This document shows, one piece after another, positions 1 through 10,142 of a DNA stretch of 64,000 nucleotides. Location: positions 13,926,343 to 13,990,342 of the forward strand of contig CM055906.1 in NCBI GenBank assembly GCA_029582155.1. The letters are read 5' to 3'. The notes beneath the pieces were generated by a model, which searched no databases, was not told the DNA's origin, and worked only from the letters and a program-made list of their open reading frames with translations. Source of the stretch: Panopea generosa (taxonomy: Eukaryota; Mollusca; Bivalvia; Adapedonta; Hiatellidae). Made by a program: the position numbers and the translations under genes. Each line of letters starts with the position of its first letter. Within the stretch, counting starts at the first letter, position 1.

Positions 1-300
1 AAGGCACCATAGTAAGGAGAGTTTGGAAGTACGGGTTTTTTTGAAATTGTACGCCATTTAAAAAAAACAATATTGCCTTCGAAAGCAGACATCTTCCCCA
101 ATATCGTGCCAAATGTTATGAAATAACAGTGGACGTAATTTCAGATCATGTACGAATGTTATATAAAAATTCGGCGTTATCGATAAAAATTTGATTATTG
201 TGCGCACTTTTAAAATAACAATTGCGAATTTGAATGGTAAACAATTGGACGACGTCACGCCTAGAGTGGAAATTTAGAATGTGGTAAAAAAAAATGTTTG
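1..300. other. Left edge, no supported gene
   Basis: AT-rich sequence with no recognisable coding or structural feature. It may contain the 5' terminal region of the mariner remnant that follows, but I could not find a left inverted repeat matching the right end at about position 875. The 66-codon minus-strand frame here has no family signature and is treated as chance. Confidence 0.4.
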
Positions 301-875
301 GAAAAAAAATTGACCCCACAGGAGACTCTGAAGTTTATTTCACACAACTCTTCAACAGATGGCATATCCTGGAGTCTTATCTATTGGTGGTACAAACGGG
401 TTTCCAATGGTGAGACGAAAGTAACTGACCATTAGCGATCTGGCCGACCAAAATCTTGTGTGGTTTATCTGGGATTCAAGTCAGATCTTTGTGAAAAGCG
501 CTTTCAGTACCTCCGGGCCATATGCCAGAGTGTACATTCAGGATCTACGAGTCATCATAGTATCGTGACATGTACCAGAAATGGGAGCAGTACCACAAAA
601 ATTGTGTTTTGCACAGCGGTTCATACTTCGAAAAAAGAACGACTTTCATTTGTATGTCACTTTGACGTCGCACAAATAACGTCAATCTCCCCCGTACTTT
701 GTAACATATACATTTTGACTTGTCAAAATTAATGTTAAATAGTGGTGTGCGATATTGAAATTTTGCATGCTTATAGTTTAGATATTGAAAATTATCCATG
801 CCAAGTTTTGTTTGGATTTAAACACTTAAAGTCATATTTCAAAATACGTCCTATTACTTTTGGGACATACCTCGT
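301..875 (+). pseudogene. Internally deleted mariner transposon remnant
   Basis: From 301 the frame reads like the N-terminal helix-turn-helix region of a mariner transposase: a TPQETLKFI segment, a WYKR segment, then RSGRPKS near 439-459, with one in-frame stop just before RSGRP. About 110 bp further on, in another frame (567-665), comes a typical mariner C-terminal tail: YQKWEQYHKNC followed by GSYFEK and a stop. The catalytic region between these ends, usually about 200 codons, is missing. The right end near 855-875 (TTTTGGGACATACCTCGTA) resembles a mariner terminal repeat. Assignment rests on remembered family motifs. The element cannot encode a transposase. Confidence 0.55.
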
Positions 876-1012
876 ACATACACATACTTGATATAAGAAC
901 ATATAATATATACACTATTTAATCAGTATTACGTACAGTAGATATATAAAGATAAAATTGATAACCTATGTTCTGCCTTAAAAGTATTGCAATATTTTAT
1001 CACAAAATATGC

Positions 1013-1320
1013 TCAGCTTTTAAGCTTGTTTGGATTTACAGAGTTAAATAGTTCTATAAACTTTAAAATATTTGGTCTTGTATAATAGAATTTATTAAGA
1101 TAAAACCTTCTATCGTCATGTAACAATGGACATACTAAAAGATAATGAAACGCATCACCAATATCATTACAGTTAAAGGTACACTTTCGTTCATTTGAAA
1201 ATGTAAATGACGAACGAAAGGCGGTCTCAAATGTCCCTTGAGACAAAGTCTCAGGTGACCTAAAATGTATAAAGGTCACACAAATACCAAACACCTTATT
1301 TGCATCCATGCTTTTGTCCT
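1013..1320 (-). pseudogene. LINE 3' end: C-terminal zinc-knuckle of a reverse transcriptase
   Basis: The 98-residue frame carries ERKCTFNCNDIGDAFHYLLVC, with a Cys cluster followed by HYLLVCP. This is the reverse-transcriptase C-terminal zinc-binding signature (zf-RVT type) of CR1/Jockey-like non-LTR retrotransposons. A PNILKF segment typical of the tail follows. No RT catalytic motif lies upstream on the minus strand, so this is a 5'-truncated copy, the usual outcome of LINE insertion. The stop after NKLKS could be the native end of ORF2. Confidence 0.6.
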
Positions 1321-2580
1321 AAAACCTCGCTCAAATACAGCATTTGGTGTTTAAATGCAAAATGAAATACAGAGGGGCCACCAGTCACATTCAACACTAT
1401 CCCTAACATTTTGGCTATGAACGAGGCATCGGGTTTGAAACCCAGTGGATGTTTACTTTTATAATCTTATAGGTGTATGTGTGTGTGACAGTGTGTTTGA
1501 TAAAAACTTTAAAAAATCACAACATATTGAAGTAACGACCATTTTTTGCAATTGAAAATCTCACTTAAATGCAGCATTTGGTTTTAAAGATATGAACATT
1601 ATCCGCGTGAGGCCCCCTACAGGTCTCACTGAAGAATTACCTCCCTTACATGACGGTAGATTATTACACCCAAGAAATTAGAGCTGTGTAAAGCGGTTGG
1701 GCATTTTTTTGTTAAAAATACATAAAATGTCATATGTCTTTGTGCATATGGGAACATTGGAACATTTTCATGATTTCTGCAAAGTTTGGGTGACACTGGG
1801 AACTGTTTGACGAAGCTATAACAGTTTAAAGATGTGTAGTGATACACTGCAACAAATGGGCAGAATTGTCAAAAATGAAGGGGTGCTATAAAATCGTCGA
1901 AATTGTGAAAAAGCAACCTGGTCAACCCCATGTTTTTTTCTGCATATTTGGACCAACAGAGGACTATCTATGGGAATAAGGCACTTTTAGAACCACTGGT
2001 AATGTATCCAGTGTTCCAGAAGTGCATGTCTCTATATGTAGAACAGTACAAAATTAATTGGTGTGTGAGACATACACCCTCGTCAGCGGGAGGGAATGCC
2101 ACATTCTTCCCTACGTCTTTGTTTCCAGTGCATAAGATCCCTAGTTTAACACCGGTAGGAGACTCATTTTTTCTGTGTGTATATGTGTGTTGTATGTTTG
2201 TGACGTATGTGCGTGCGTGTTTTAAATACAAAACGTTAATAACAAGTATATTTCCTCTTAAACTTACTAAAAAGCAGCATATGTTGTTGTTTTTAAGTTT
2301 CACCTACCGCAATCTCCAGTGGCCCCCAGTGTTTGCGTTACTGAGATACCGGTGTTAAAGCCCCGTGAAAGTATATAGTTTTATAAAAAACAGTTTAATA
2401 TTCACAAAATATTGTGAGTAAATATCAATCAAAATTTATCATAAACACTCACTAAGATGCACTTTTTGATGTTCAAAATATCGACATTTTCCGGGGGAGG
2501 CTAACTACTCCCCCATTAATTGAAACGATACTACGCCTATAAATGCAGGTCAAATTTTAAACATGCACTTGAAAGTGTCT
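1321..2580. other. Gene-poor stretch with a diverged dispersed motif
   Basis: No supported gene. Three diverged copies of one motif occur, at about 1321-1355, 1554-1620 and 2430-2505. Each has a CTCACT/CTCGCTcaaatgcagCATTTGG-like core; the second and third continue into a GAACATTATCCG / GACATTTTCCGG segment rich in G and C. They look like old dispersed-repeat remnants. Frames at 1626-1847 (-) and 1930-2358 (+) show no motif I recognise. Confidence 0.35.
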
Positions 2581-2745
2581 TTTCTGCCTGCCTGCCTGCT
2601 TGCCTACCTGCCTGCCTGCCTTAAAATATATACGTCTGTACCACCGTCCACATGAAATAAAGGCATCCACCCGTCCGTCCGTCCAATACGAAGCACGCCC
2701 GTCATTCCGTCCATCCACCAAACAACCATCCATCCATCCATCCAG
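2581..2745. repeat. Tetranucleotide microsatellites
   Basis: An impure CCTG run at about 2585-2622 is followed by short CCGT (about 2670-2685) and CATC (about 2708-2742) runs, separated by non-repetitive sequence. Confidence 0.8.
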
Positions 2746-2761
2746 TTAACAATGTTTTCCT

Positions 2762-2938
2762 GTGAAGGTTAGGTTAATCAGTACTCAAGCACAACCACCA
2801 CCGCAAGTAACTTATGAATTTCCTAAATTAATCACCACGGAGACTGTGGCCGGGCGGTGATTCGAACTCATGACCCCTAGATTTATAGTCAGACGTGCCA
2901 CCGATTCAGCCTACCGGGGCCCGGCTCCCGGGTGATGT
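2762..2938 (-). mobile_element. SINE family 2, partial copy
   Basis: Read on the minus strand, it starts with a tRNA-like head with a CATGAGTTCGAATCACCGCC-type B box and continues into the conserved body seen in the other family-2 copies (CTCCGTGATTAAT, AAGTTACTTGCGG, GTACTGATTAACCT). The extreme 3' part is missing. Family 2 is defined by alignment of six copies in this window: this one, 8574, 23193, 30138, 30485 and 33400. SINEs of this type are transcribed by RNA polymerase III from internal A and B boxes and are moved by LINE proteins. Confidence 0.7.
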
Positions 2939-3300
2939 AATATTGCTAACTGATAATAATACTGATACAAACAATGATTTGAACATGCTGCCGCACGTGT
3001 TGGATTAACTATTTTGATAGTAATTTGTAATGTAACATACAAGGTATTTCATTCACAAGAATTGTTCATTCATTTTCATAAGAAAGGAGATGTTGTATTA
3101 TCTATGCATGTGTTCATAACTCTTTAGCATATTCTATGTTGTAGTTACTTCCCTTTACTTAGAATACGAAATACTCTTATAATTTGCCTCCGTAATTTCA
3201 TGCGTTTCCATACCATGAATCACTTGCTACTTTGAACATCTTAGTTAGAGCACACGCTTTGTGTCGTTCATTTTAGTTCCATTACTTCAATAGTATTATT
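2939..3300. other. No feature seen
   Basis: AT-rich, non-repetitive at this scale, with no coding signature. Confidence 0.4.
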
Positions 3301-3816
3301 ATGTGTTTCTGTGTATACCACAAACACAACACAGTTGAAAGATTTGCTCGAAAATTGAAGTCTATAGGGAGTATATTGCAACAAAAGTGTTTTTACGGAA
3401 CCTGTACAAGGACACATATCACAATGCAAATTGGAGCAAACAGAGACGAACAGAAGTGGTCAACAAACATCGACGGAGCCTCCACAGGACAGTGAAACAA
3501 ACAGCAGTGCCCAGTGACAGTCTTTTGATGCAAAAACGATCAACAAACTGGAACTGACGAACTCCGAGTTGCGACGCACATTTCCGACATCATTGTTCAA
3601 TCACCAGGTGATACCACGTGCTGCATCACGGGATCAGTACTGTTGCCTGGCAACCAACTCGTCATTGCAGATTTCGATAATAAGAAGATTTAACTCGTAA
3701 ACACGAAACAAAATAAAATTATCTCTGAAATACAACTGTCATCCGCACATTGGGACATTACAAAAACCAACAACAGTAAAGTTGTCGTGACAGTGCCAGG
3801 GGTGCATATTATACAG
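3301..3816 (+). pseudogene. Fragment of a TRIM/NHL-like protein, with stops
   Basis: One frame (codons starting at positions equal to 1 mod 3) reads through this block with in-frame stops after STGQ (near 3496), near 3526 and near 3691. Its second half contains CCITGSVLLPGNQLVIADF, then KKI-stop-LVNTKQNKI, then SSAHWDITKTNNSKVVVTVPG. This resembles the start of the beta-propeller region in bivalve TRIM56/TRIM71-like proteins (ITG..L....L.I.D..N..IKL, then WDIT.....VAVT.P). Such proteins form large expanded families in bivalves and many have E3 ligase roles in immunity. No RING or B-box lies upstream. Similarity is lost after HIIQ at about 3816. I infer an exonic pseudogene fragment or retrocopy. 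Confidence 0.5.
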
Positions 3817-3822
3817 TTATTT

Positions 3823-4015
3823 ACACACTTGGTCCCTAGTTACTCGGGAAATACGAATACGGTGTGTATGTCCTCGGTTGCCAGAGTGTAAACGGTGTGC
3901 AACCCCGTTTAAACTGTCTCGTACACTTCTACACACTTGGTTCCCGGTTACTCGGTAAATACTGATACGGTGTATATGTCCCCGGAGTGTGTAAATGGTG
4001 TTCGTCCCTGGTTAG
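3823..4015. repeat. Two-copy tandem duplication, about 110-bp period
   Basis: ACACACTTGGTCCCTAGTTA at about 3824 and ACACACTTGGTTCCCGGTTA at about 3933 begin two diverged copies. Both continue through ACTCGGGAAATAC / ACTCGGTAAATAC and an ACGGTGTGTATGTCC-like segment. The second copy has a small deletion. Confidence 0.7.
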
Positions 4016-4193
4016 AGTATAAAATTTCATTAGTCACTAATTTAACAATACACAACATTTTGAGCCTGGAACGTTTCAAGGGGTGCTAAACTTGATACTA
4101 AACGTTAAAATTTAAGATCTAGCTCTATTATTAAAGAAGATTAAAAAAAGTCTCCAGTTGCCATGAATACATCGGACGTCCCCGGTTGACACC

Positions 4194-4194
<1 letters not shown>

Positions 4195-4236
<42 letters not shown>
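4195..4236. repeat. (TG)n microsatellite
   Basis: An uninterrupted TG dinucleotide run of about 20 units. Confidence 0.95.
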
Positions 4237-4238
<2 letters not shown>

Positions 4239-4457
4239 CATATATATTAACTATCATGGATTACTTATAGAATTAAGATATCTATTTAAAAGTAAATTGT
4301 TAACGATATTCATTTATAAATAATAAAATCAAACCTCTTTTTAAATATAAACTACAGATGTACAGATGGTACTTTCAGTGTTACAAATATTTAACAAATA
4401 TTTAACAATAGTTAAAAATTGTTTCATAAAATATGTCACGTGATAAATAGATACATA

Positions 4458-4459
4458 TG

Positions 4460-4485
<26 letters not shown>
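4458..4485. repeat. (TA)n microsatellite
   Basis: A TA dinucleotide run of about 13 units, close upstream of the 48-bp array. Confidence 0.9.
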
Positions 4486-4491
<6 letters not shown>

Positions 4492-4580
4492 TAATTAATG
4501 TATATAATGAGAAACATTATATGTTTAAGTTACAAATAATATAATTATGAATCTTGCAAAAGCCAAGTGCTACCGTTACG

Positions 4581-5360
4581 ACATTCAAATTACGCGGTTC
4601 CATACCGAGTATATCTATGATGTCAGTAATTAACAAATTACGCAGTTCCATACCGAGTATATCTATGATGTCAGTAATTAACAAATTACGCGGTTCCATA
4701 CCGAGTATATCTATGGTATCATTAATTAATAAATTACGCGGTTCCATACCGATTATATCTATGATATCATTAATTAATAATTTACGCGGTTCCATACCGA
4801 GTATATCTATGATGTCAGTAATTAATAAATTACGCGGTTCCATACCGAGTATATCTATGATGTCAGTAATTAACAAATTACGCAGTTCCATACCGAGTAT
4901 ATCTATGGTATCATTAATTAATAAATTACGCGGTTCCATACCGATTATATCTATGATTTCATTAATTAATAATTTTCGCGGTTCCATACCGAGTATATAT
5001 ATGATGTCAGTAATTAATAAATTACGCGGTTCCATACCGAGTATATCTATGGTATCATTAATTAATAAATTACGCAGTTCCATACCGATTATATCAATGA
5101 TATCATTAATTAATAATTTACGCGGTTCCATACCGAGTATATCTATGATGTCAGTAATTAATAAATTACGCGGTTCCATACCGAGTATATCTATGGTATC
5201 ATTAATTAACAAATTACGCGGTTCCATACCGAGTATATCTATGATGTCAGTAATTAATAAATTACGCGGTTCCACACCGATTATATCTATGTTATCATTA
5301 ATTAATAATTTACGCGGTTCCATACCGAGTATATCCATGACATCATTTATCAATAAATTC
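4581..5360. repeat. 48-bp tandem array, about 16 units, open on both strands
   Basis: The unit starts at ACGCGGTTCCATACCGAGTA and contains TTAATTAA. Because 48 is a multiple of 3 and no unit carries a stop in the relevant frames, both strands are open across the whole array: 4554-5363 (+, 269 codons, unit LRGSIPSISMMSVINK) and 4517-5353 (-, 278 codons, unit NLLINDIIDILGMEPR). Three variants occur: A (gatgtcagtaatta), B (ggtatcattaatta) and C (accgattatatc...). Their order is A A B C A A B C A B C A B A C A, which suggests growth by multi-unit blocks. Neither frame has a recognisable domain and I treat both as by-products of periodicity, not as genes. Confidence 0.9.
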
Positions 5361-5591
5361 TAGATATTTTATTATGGGTTTTATGTTATTGCATCTAAAG
5401 AATAAAATTTCTTTTTTTTGTTACACATATTGCATAAACCGTTCGATAATCGTGTTATATTTAATCTGTGTTCCATGAAAATTGCATTAAGAAGAAATTA
5501 TGAACTGCTTGGCTTTGTTGGAACAGTATGAGCTTTTAATATTCATTTGCAGGCTATTATTATTATAGTGTTATCTGCTCCAATCAAACCA

Positions 5592-5902
5592 GACCGCGGC
5601 ATGGTCTAGTGGTAGAGCGTACGCCTCGCATGCAGAAGGTCGTGGGTTCAATCCCCGGCCGAGTCATACCAAAGACTTTAAAAATGGTACTAGAAGCTTC
5701 CTCGCTTGACGCTCAGCATTTAGAGGAGAGTTCTAGGTCTTGTCGGCCCGGTGTCAGTATAATGTGACTGGGTGGGGTATCATACCATGTGACTGCGGTA
5801 TGATACTCCAGTGTGACAGCGCTTAGAATACTGTCTCAAGTAGACACCGTCGCGATATGACTGAAAAATTGTTGAAATTGTTGCTAAAGACCAAACAAAT
5901 CA
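5592..5902 (+). mobile_element. SINE family 1, full-length copy
   Basis: tRNA-derived head with A box TGGTCTAGTGGTAGAGCG and B box GGTTCAATCCCCGG. The body is shared almost base for base with copies at 28531 and 62343: a CTTTAAAAATGGTACTAGAA segment, a GACTGGGTGGGGTATCATAC segment, and a GACTGAAAAATTGTTGAAA tail leading to CTAAA and a CAAA-rich end. The likely target-site duplication is AATCAAACCA at 5582-5591 and 5903-5912, although the low-complexity tail makes its limits uncertain. The layout resembles mollusc SINEs of the V-domain/RUDI kind, but that name is from memory and unchecked. It is not a functional tRNA gene. Confidence 0.85.
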
Positions 5903-5916
5903 AATCAAACCAAACT

Positions 5917-6260
5917 ATTACATGGCGTTAAACTTCAATTAGACTCGGTTACATTACAAAGTACGCGATCCTGTATCCATAGAGGAATGACGATCATGTT
6001 TTCCGGCCGACAATTTGTTCTACGAAAACTCTGATATACTTAACAATTTAAATTATTCATAATGTGCATTCGTTATAAAATAATACTCGACACATATAAA
6101 ATTGTACCAGAATACTTGATCTTTCATGGAATTATGATTATTACATATCAAACCGTGACGATCTTTTCAGTTGACGGGTATAATACATGCTGTTGACATT
6201 GTATATTTCAGTTTGACAATACGTCACATTGAACGTCATTTTCCCCGTCATGACGTAACA
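5917..6260. other. No feature seen
   Basis: Non-repetitive AT-rich sequence without a coding signature. Confidence 0.4.
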
Positions 6261-6294
6261 CTTACCACGGATCCCGGCTTAAAATGCTATATTT

Positions 6295-6420
6295 AAAAGA
6301 ACGGCGATTCTCCAATTCGAAAAGGTGAAATCTCACTCTCGTGCGTGACGAGATCTGTGCGTGACTTGAGCTCAGGGGAATCGCGTCACACCATAACAAA
6401 CCGCAGTGGTGTTTCTGACA
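6295..6420 (+). repeat. Possible diverged relative of the THAP dispersed repeat
   Basis: A GC-richer pocket (CACTCTCGTGCGTGACGAGATC, GACTTGAGCTCAGGGGAATCG) resembles the reverse complement of 26490-26590 in the second THAP repeat (CGTTGCGTGCGAGAGCGAGA, GACTATGAGCTCTGGGAATTCG). The match is visible by eye but weak. In the autonomous parent this could be the promoter or first-exon side of the element. Confidence 0.35.
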
Positions 6421-6651
6421 GTAATTAATTACAACAAAGTTACATAAAACAGCCATGAAACAAAAGAAAACAATACAAGATATGAAAGAAAATAAAAAAA
6501 ATAAGTTTCTCATGATAAAATAAAAATACTTTTTATCTTTTTGTGCTTGTTTGTATACTTTAATTGATGATTGATTTCTGGTGATAGGTGGGGTAATTTG
6601 TAAACTTGAGGAGTTTAGTATTGGTTTTTTTATCAATATCCCTACTATCAT

Positions 6652-8400
6652 TTACAAATAGGGAATGGTTATGTTTTATTTGTTAAATAGTTCATGCGAC
6701 ATGACGGATTTTATAAATAATTCTTGTCTTTTTATAGATGTATCATCTACCAAATTTCGGACCCAACTGACGCCATGCATGTTGCACAGTTAATGGGCCT
6801 TTTTTGTTTAAAACGTAGGTAAATGATTTAAAAAGCATTATTACTATAACATATCAACATAACCTAATGTAGTTTTTTGCAGAAAAAAAATATGATTTTC
6901 TTTTATTTAAGAGAGCTTTGAATGAATTACAGACGTTTCGTACCACCAGACTAAGGTTTCGTACAACACATAGGTTAATACATAAACTTTACAGTGTTTC
7001 ACACCATGATTAGGTGTCACAATCATAGACTTACGGTATTTGTTTTTAATTAGTGTGTGATAGTATTGGATTGTTATTATTTGGGGTTGAAACGTAACTT
7101 AAATACATTTTATTTTATTTATGCATTTATTGTATTAACGAGAAATTTGATATATTTATTATAAATTTACACCATATACTACGGACATAAATTACACAAA
7201 ATAATATACATACAATTTTGATTTTATCATATTTACAACATTAACTTGTATCTTATTGTAATGCATGACCACGATGAGATATATTTGCTTTAACAATAGT
7301 GTATTTGTGAAATAATACATAAACTCAGAAAATTTCAATTTGTGACAAAAAACTGTAACGTCTGCATCCCTGGTATATATTCTTTTAAGAAGATAAATAG
7401 AATGATACACATTCACCTGCTGTTATACCAAGGTACTATATAAAATGTAAAAAAAATGGTCATTTAAGAAAGATATACACGGAAATGGAACGTCCGTCCC
7501 AGTAACGTCTGCCTCCCCCTCCCCAACCTGCATATACATTCTATTTTTTTCTAATTTATAAAATCAATTTCACTTTGTTTTCAATGTATTAAGTATTAAA
7601 TGTTTGCAGAGTGCAACTAAGATATGAATAATTTATCCCCTAAAAAATGAACAAAAATTTAGAGATTTTGTTTAATGTCACTCTAATATAGGGGATGAAC
7701 GTTACAAAAAGGGGAAGGACGTTACATAATTTCTTACTATTGGTATTAACCCCCTAAATAACTGAAAATGTTTAAATTAAGTAATTGTCCATAATACTAT
7801 GCAATATATCATACACCTTATCTTAATCCCTGGGGTCATAAAACCTGTGGTGAATTATGGAAATTGGGGTACAATGTGCATGTTTTTTTCTCATTACCAC
7901 ATGGTGTGACTGTAGTGTTAGTGAATTATGAAAGCTCAGCAGGATGCCAGTAACTGGACAGTAGCATACATTTTGTGCAATATGCCTGTAGGCAAATATA
8001 TTCCATATGACACTATCCATCAAAGATTAAAAAATCATATTTGTCCAGGTAACTAGTAGACTGGGTAACGATATCATATGGGCTAGTTATAGGTAAAATA
8101 CACAATATGATAAAACAAAAAAACAGTGCAAGTTATGCAAATATATAAATACCACTCAGCAACGCTTCATCTTAATTTACTTTAAAAGGGTATGAAATTA
8201 ACATATTATCAGCCATTTCTTAGTGTACAGCAATGGATGCACCAGTTTAACATGATAATGAATACAAAAGCTGTCAAATGCGTTTTCTTTTTTTCGCTAA
8301 ATAAGGTTTTATTTATTATTCTCTATGAGCCCGTTAAATATATATAATGGACCATTTTTTGCTTAAATTCCATTCCCGATTTAAAATGGTGAATTTGATA
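6652..8400. other. Long AT-rich stretch without recognisable genes
   Basis: No coding frame over 75 codons, no tandem array and no recognisable mobile element. Small frames at 7192-7416 and 7823-8023 on the minus strand are low complexity or unlike any family I know. Confidence 0.4.
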
Positions 8401-8404
8401 ATTG

Positions 8405-8475
8405 ACTGACTGCGTAGCAAACAGTGCATACCTTGATAACACGGCTTGGCTATGCAGGCTGATCTGGGTCTACCT
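8405..8475. repeat. Possible degenerate mollusc-type hairpin repeat
   Basis: The stretch with AGCAAACAGTGCATACC, GGCTATGCAGGCTGATCTGG and GTCTACC resembles short dispersed hairpin repeats I recall as common in bivalve genomes (GCAAACAGTGTAGACC arms around a CATGCAGGCTGAT core). Only one arm is well preserved. The identification is from memory. Confidence 0.25.
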
Positions 8476-8573
8476 CGACACTAACTGCAATATTATTTTT
8501 GTTTTCTTTAGCGGAGGGTTATTTTCATATTTTACAAATTCAATCATGCTTGCTTTTGTAATGACTGCCGGGC

Positions 8574-8712
8574 CAGATTAGCTCAGTCGTTAGCGCGTCT
8601 GAATATTAATCCATGGGTCACGAGTTTGAATCCCCCTGGTCACAATCTTCGTAATGGTTGATAAACATATTGCGTTTCATCATTATCATTCGTCTCTGAT
8701 ATAAAAGAGAGA
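8574..8712 (+). mobile_element. SINE family 2, 3'-truncated copy
   Basis: Head CAGATTAGCTCAGTCGTTAG (A box) and CGAGTTTGAATCCCC (B box), then the family-2 body (GTAATGGTTGATAAACATAT, ATTCGTCTCTGATATAAAAG). The 3' half seen in other copies is absent. Confidence 0.75.
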
Positions 8713-8988
8713 TTAGATGCGTTAAAAATTCCATACAGGTACATTTTTGAAAATGATGCTTATATATTAATTCAGATATCTCAGATGAATACATTAATTC
8801 TTTTTTAAGACTTAAACATGAAAAACAAGCATATTCCGTCTGTTTGGAAATATGGAAGGCCGTACAAATTTTCCCAGACTGTCGGCATTTGAGATGGAGG
8901 ATATTTGGATTTTCTTCATCAGTTGTCTATGGGTATCCATGGCTTAAATTTGCCATTTTAATCCTTATTACTCCGTTTGATCCTAGAC

Positions 8989-10142
8989 TGCCACTGTTGG
9001 GCTCTTTTTAAATAGTGTAAAATGTAGAACGTGGTAGAACTTTAATTCTCTTGTGGTTACACAAGGGCACACAACAATAGTCATCCGACGGCATTTTAAT
9101 TGAACTGAAATAAAATTCATATAACAATAAACTTAAGTCACTAATAAATAATTGATGAGTAAAAAATAAAATAAAATAATAATTATGAAACATGTACAGT
9201 ATAATTACACGGGAATGTTCGTTTCTGTGTTGAAACCAGGCTACTACATCTGGTACAAAACAGCCTCAGAGACGGAGTTTTAAACTTCTAACTCGTCTTT
9301 ATATATCTATAATAAATTATGTTCTTGAAATAAATTAATTAATTTCTTCTGCAAGAATAACATTTACACTTATATACCAGACACACACACCATTTTACAT
9401 TATGCTACCACCACCAACTTACAACAGTAATAAAAGTCACAATAAAAAGGTAATCATGGTGAACAACCGCATCATTTCTTTAAGTTCATCATTGATACTA
9501 TCATACTCTATAAAATTAAACTTTATTAAAATGCTTTAAAGCAACACATCCACGTTTAAACTTTATTAAAAAGTTTTTCAGTTGAGTTGTGAGCACATTT
9601 CCCATACATAAATATATGGTCCGTGAGCTGTATATGTGCTAACAAACACTATCCAGAACCCTTTAGAATTATAAAAAAAGATGTCCAAATTATAAAGCGT
9701 GACAAACGCTTTATAAATTATTTTTAAATTGCCGAGGATTCCAACTTGGCTTCAAATTGAATTATGCGAGTCGTATTAAAAAAACTTCACGTTTTAGTGC
9801 GTAGTGAACTTTACCTGCTTTGAAAGTCATTTTGACAATTTTTTTTTGGACTCGGGTGAGTTACACGCTTGTTTTATAAAGTGTTAGTCACGCATTATAA
9901 TTTGGGCATCATTTTGTTCCGGATTGTGTTTATATGCTCATATACAGCTAATTGATCATATGTTTGTATGGGAAATGTGCTCATAACTCAATTAAATATT
10001 TTTTTTTAAAAGTTCAAACGTGGATGTGTTGCTTTAATAAATAGTTGTGTTGTTAATATATGAAAATTCAAGTTACTAACGTGAAATCTACATTGTTTCA
10101 GCAGCAACCGCGACGAGAATTCAGGATTTGGAAGAGGTCAAT
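8989..10142 (-). mobile_element. THAP-bearing dispersed repeat, copy 1, interrupted by a MITE
   Basis: Starts TGCCACTGTTGGGCTCTTTT and is closely similar to 25866-26591, except for a 494-bp insertion at 9540-10033 and the lack of about 50 bp near 10110. On the minus strand near 9096-9047 it encodes MPSDDYCCVPLCNHKR, which looks like the start of a THAP zinc-finger domain (Met-Pro then C-x3-C). It is preceded by a splice-acceptor-like TTTTATTTCAG. THAP domains bind DNA and occur in P, Kolobok and some Harbinger-related transposases as well as in host regulators. The finger is truncated after about 25 residues, so no working protein is made. I infer a non-autonomous DNA transposon or the 5' part of one. 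Confidence 0.6.
9540..10033. mobile_element. Long-TIR MITE with TTAA target-site duplication
   Basis: Left end AGCAACACATCCACGTTTAA; right end is its inverse, CAAACGTGGATGTGTTGCT. The outer 18 bp are perfectly inverted and the match continues with mismatches for roughly 180 bp on each side (for example GAGCACATTTCCCATACA in both arms), leaving a short middle. It is flanked by TTAA at 9536-9539 and 10034-10037. The homologous host repeat at 25866-26591 has a single TTAA at 26428-26431 and no insert, which confirms both ends. No ORF is present. TTAA duplication is used by piggyBac and Kolobok elements. The AG start is compatible with Kolobok, but the superfamily is inference. Confidence 0.88.

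Noticed and set aside
5592-5665. tRNA gene
   Set aside because: A and B boxes are present but the same head recurs with a conserved non-tRNA body and target-site duplications, so it is a SINE. The same applies to 28531, 62343 and the family-2 heads.
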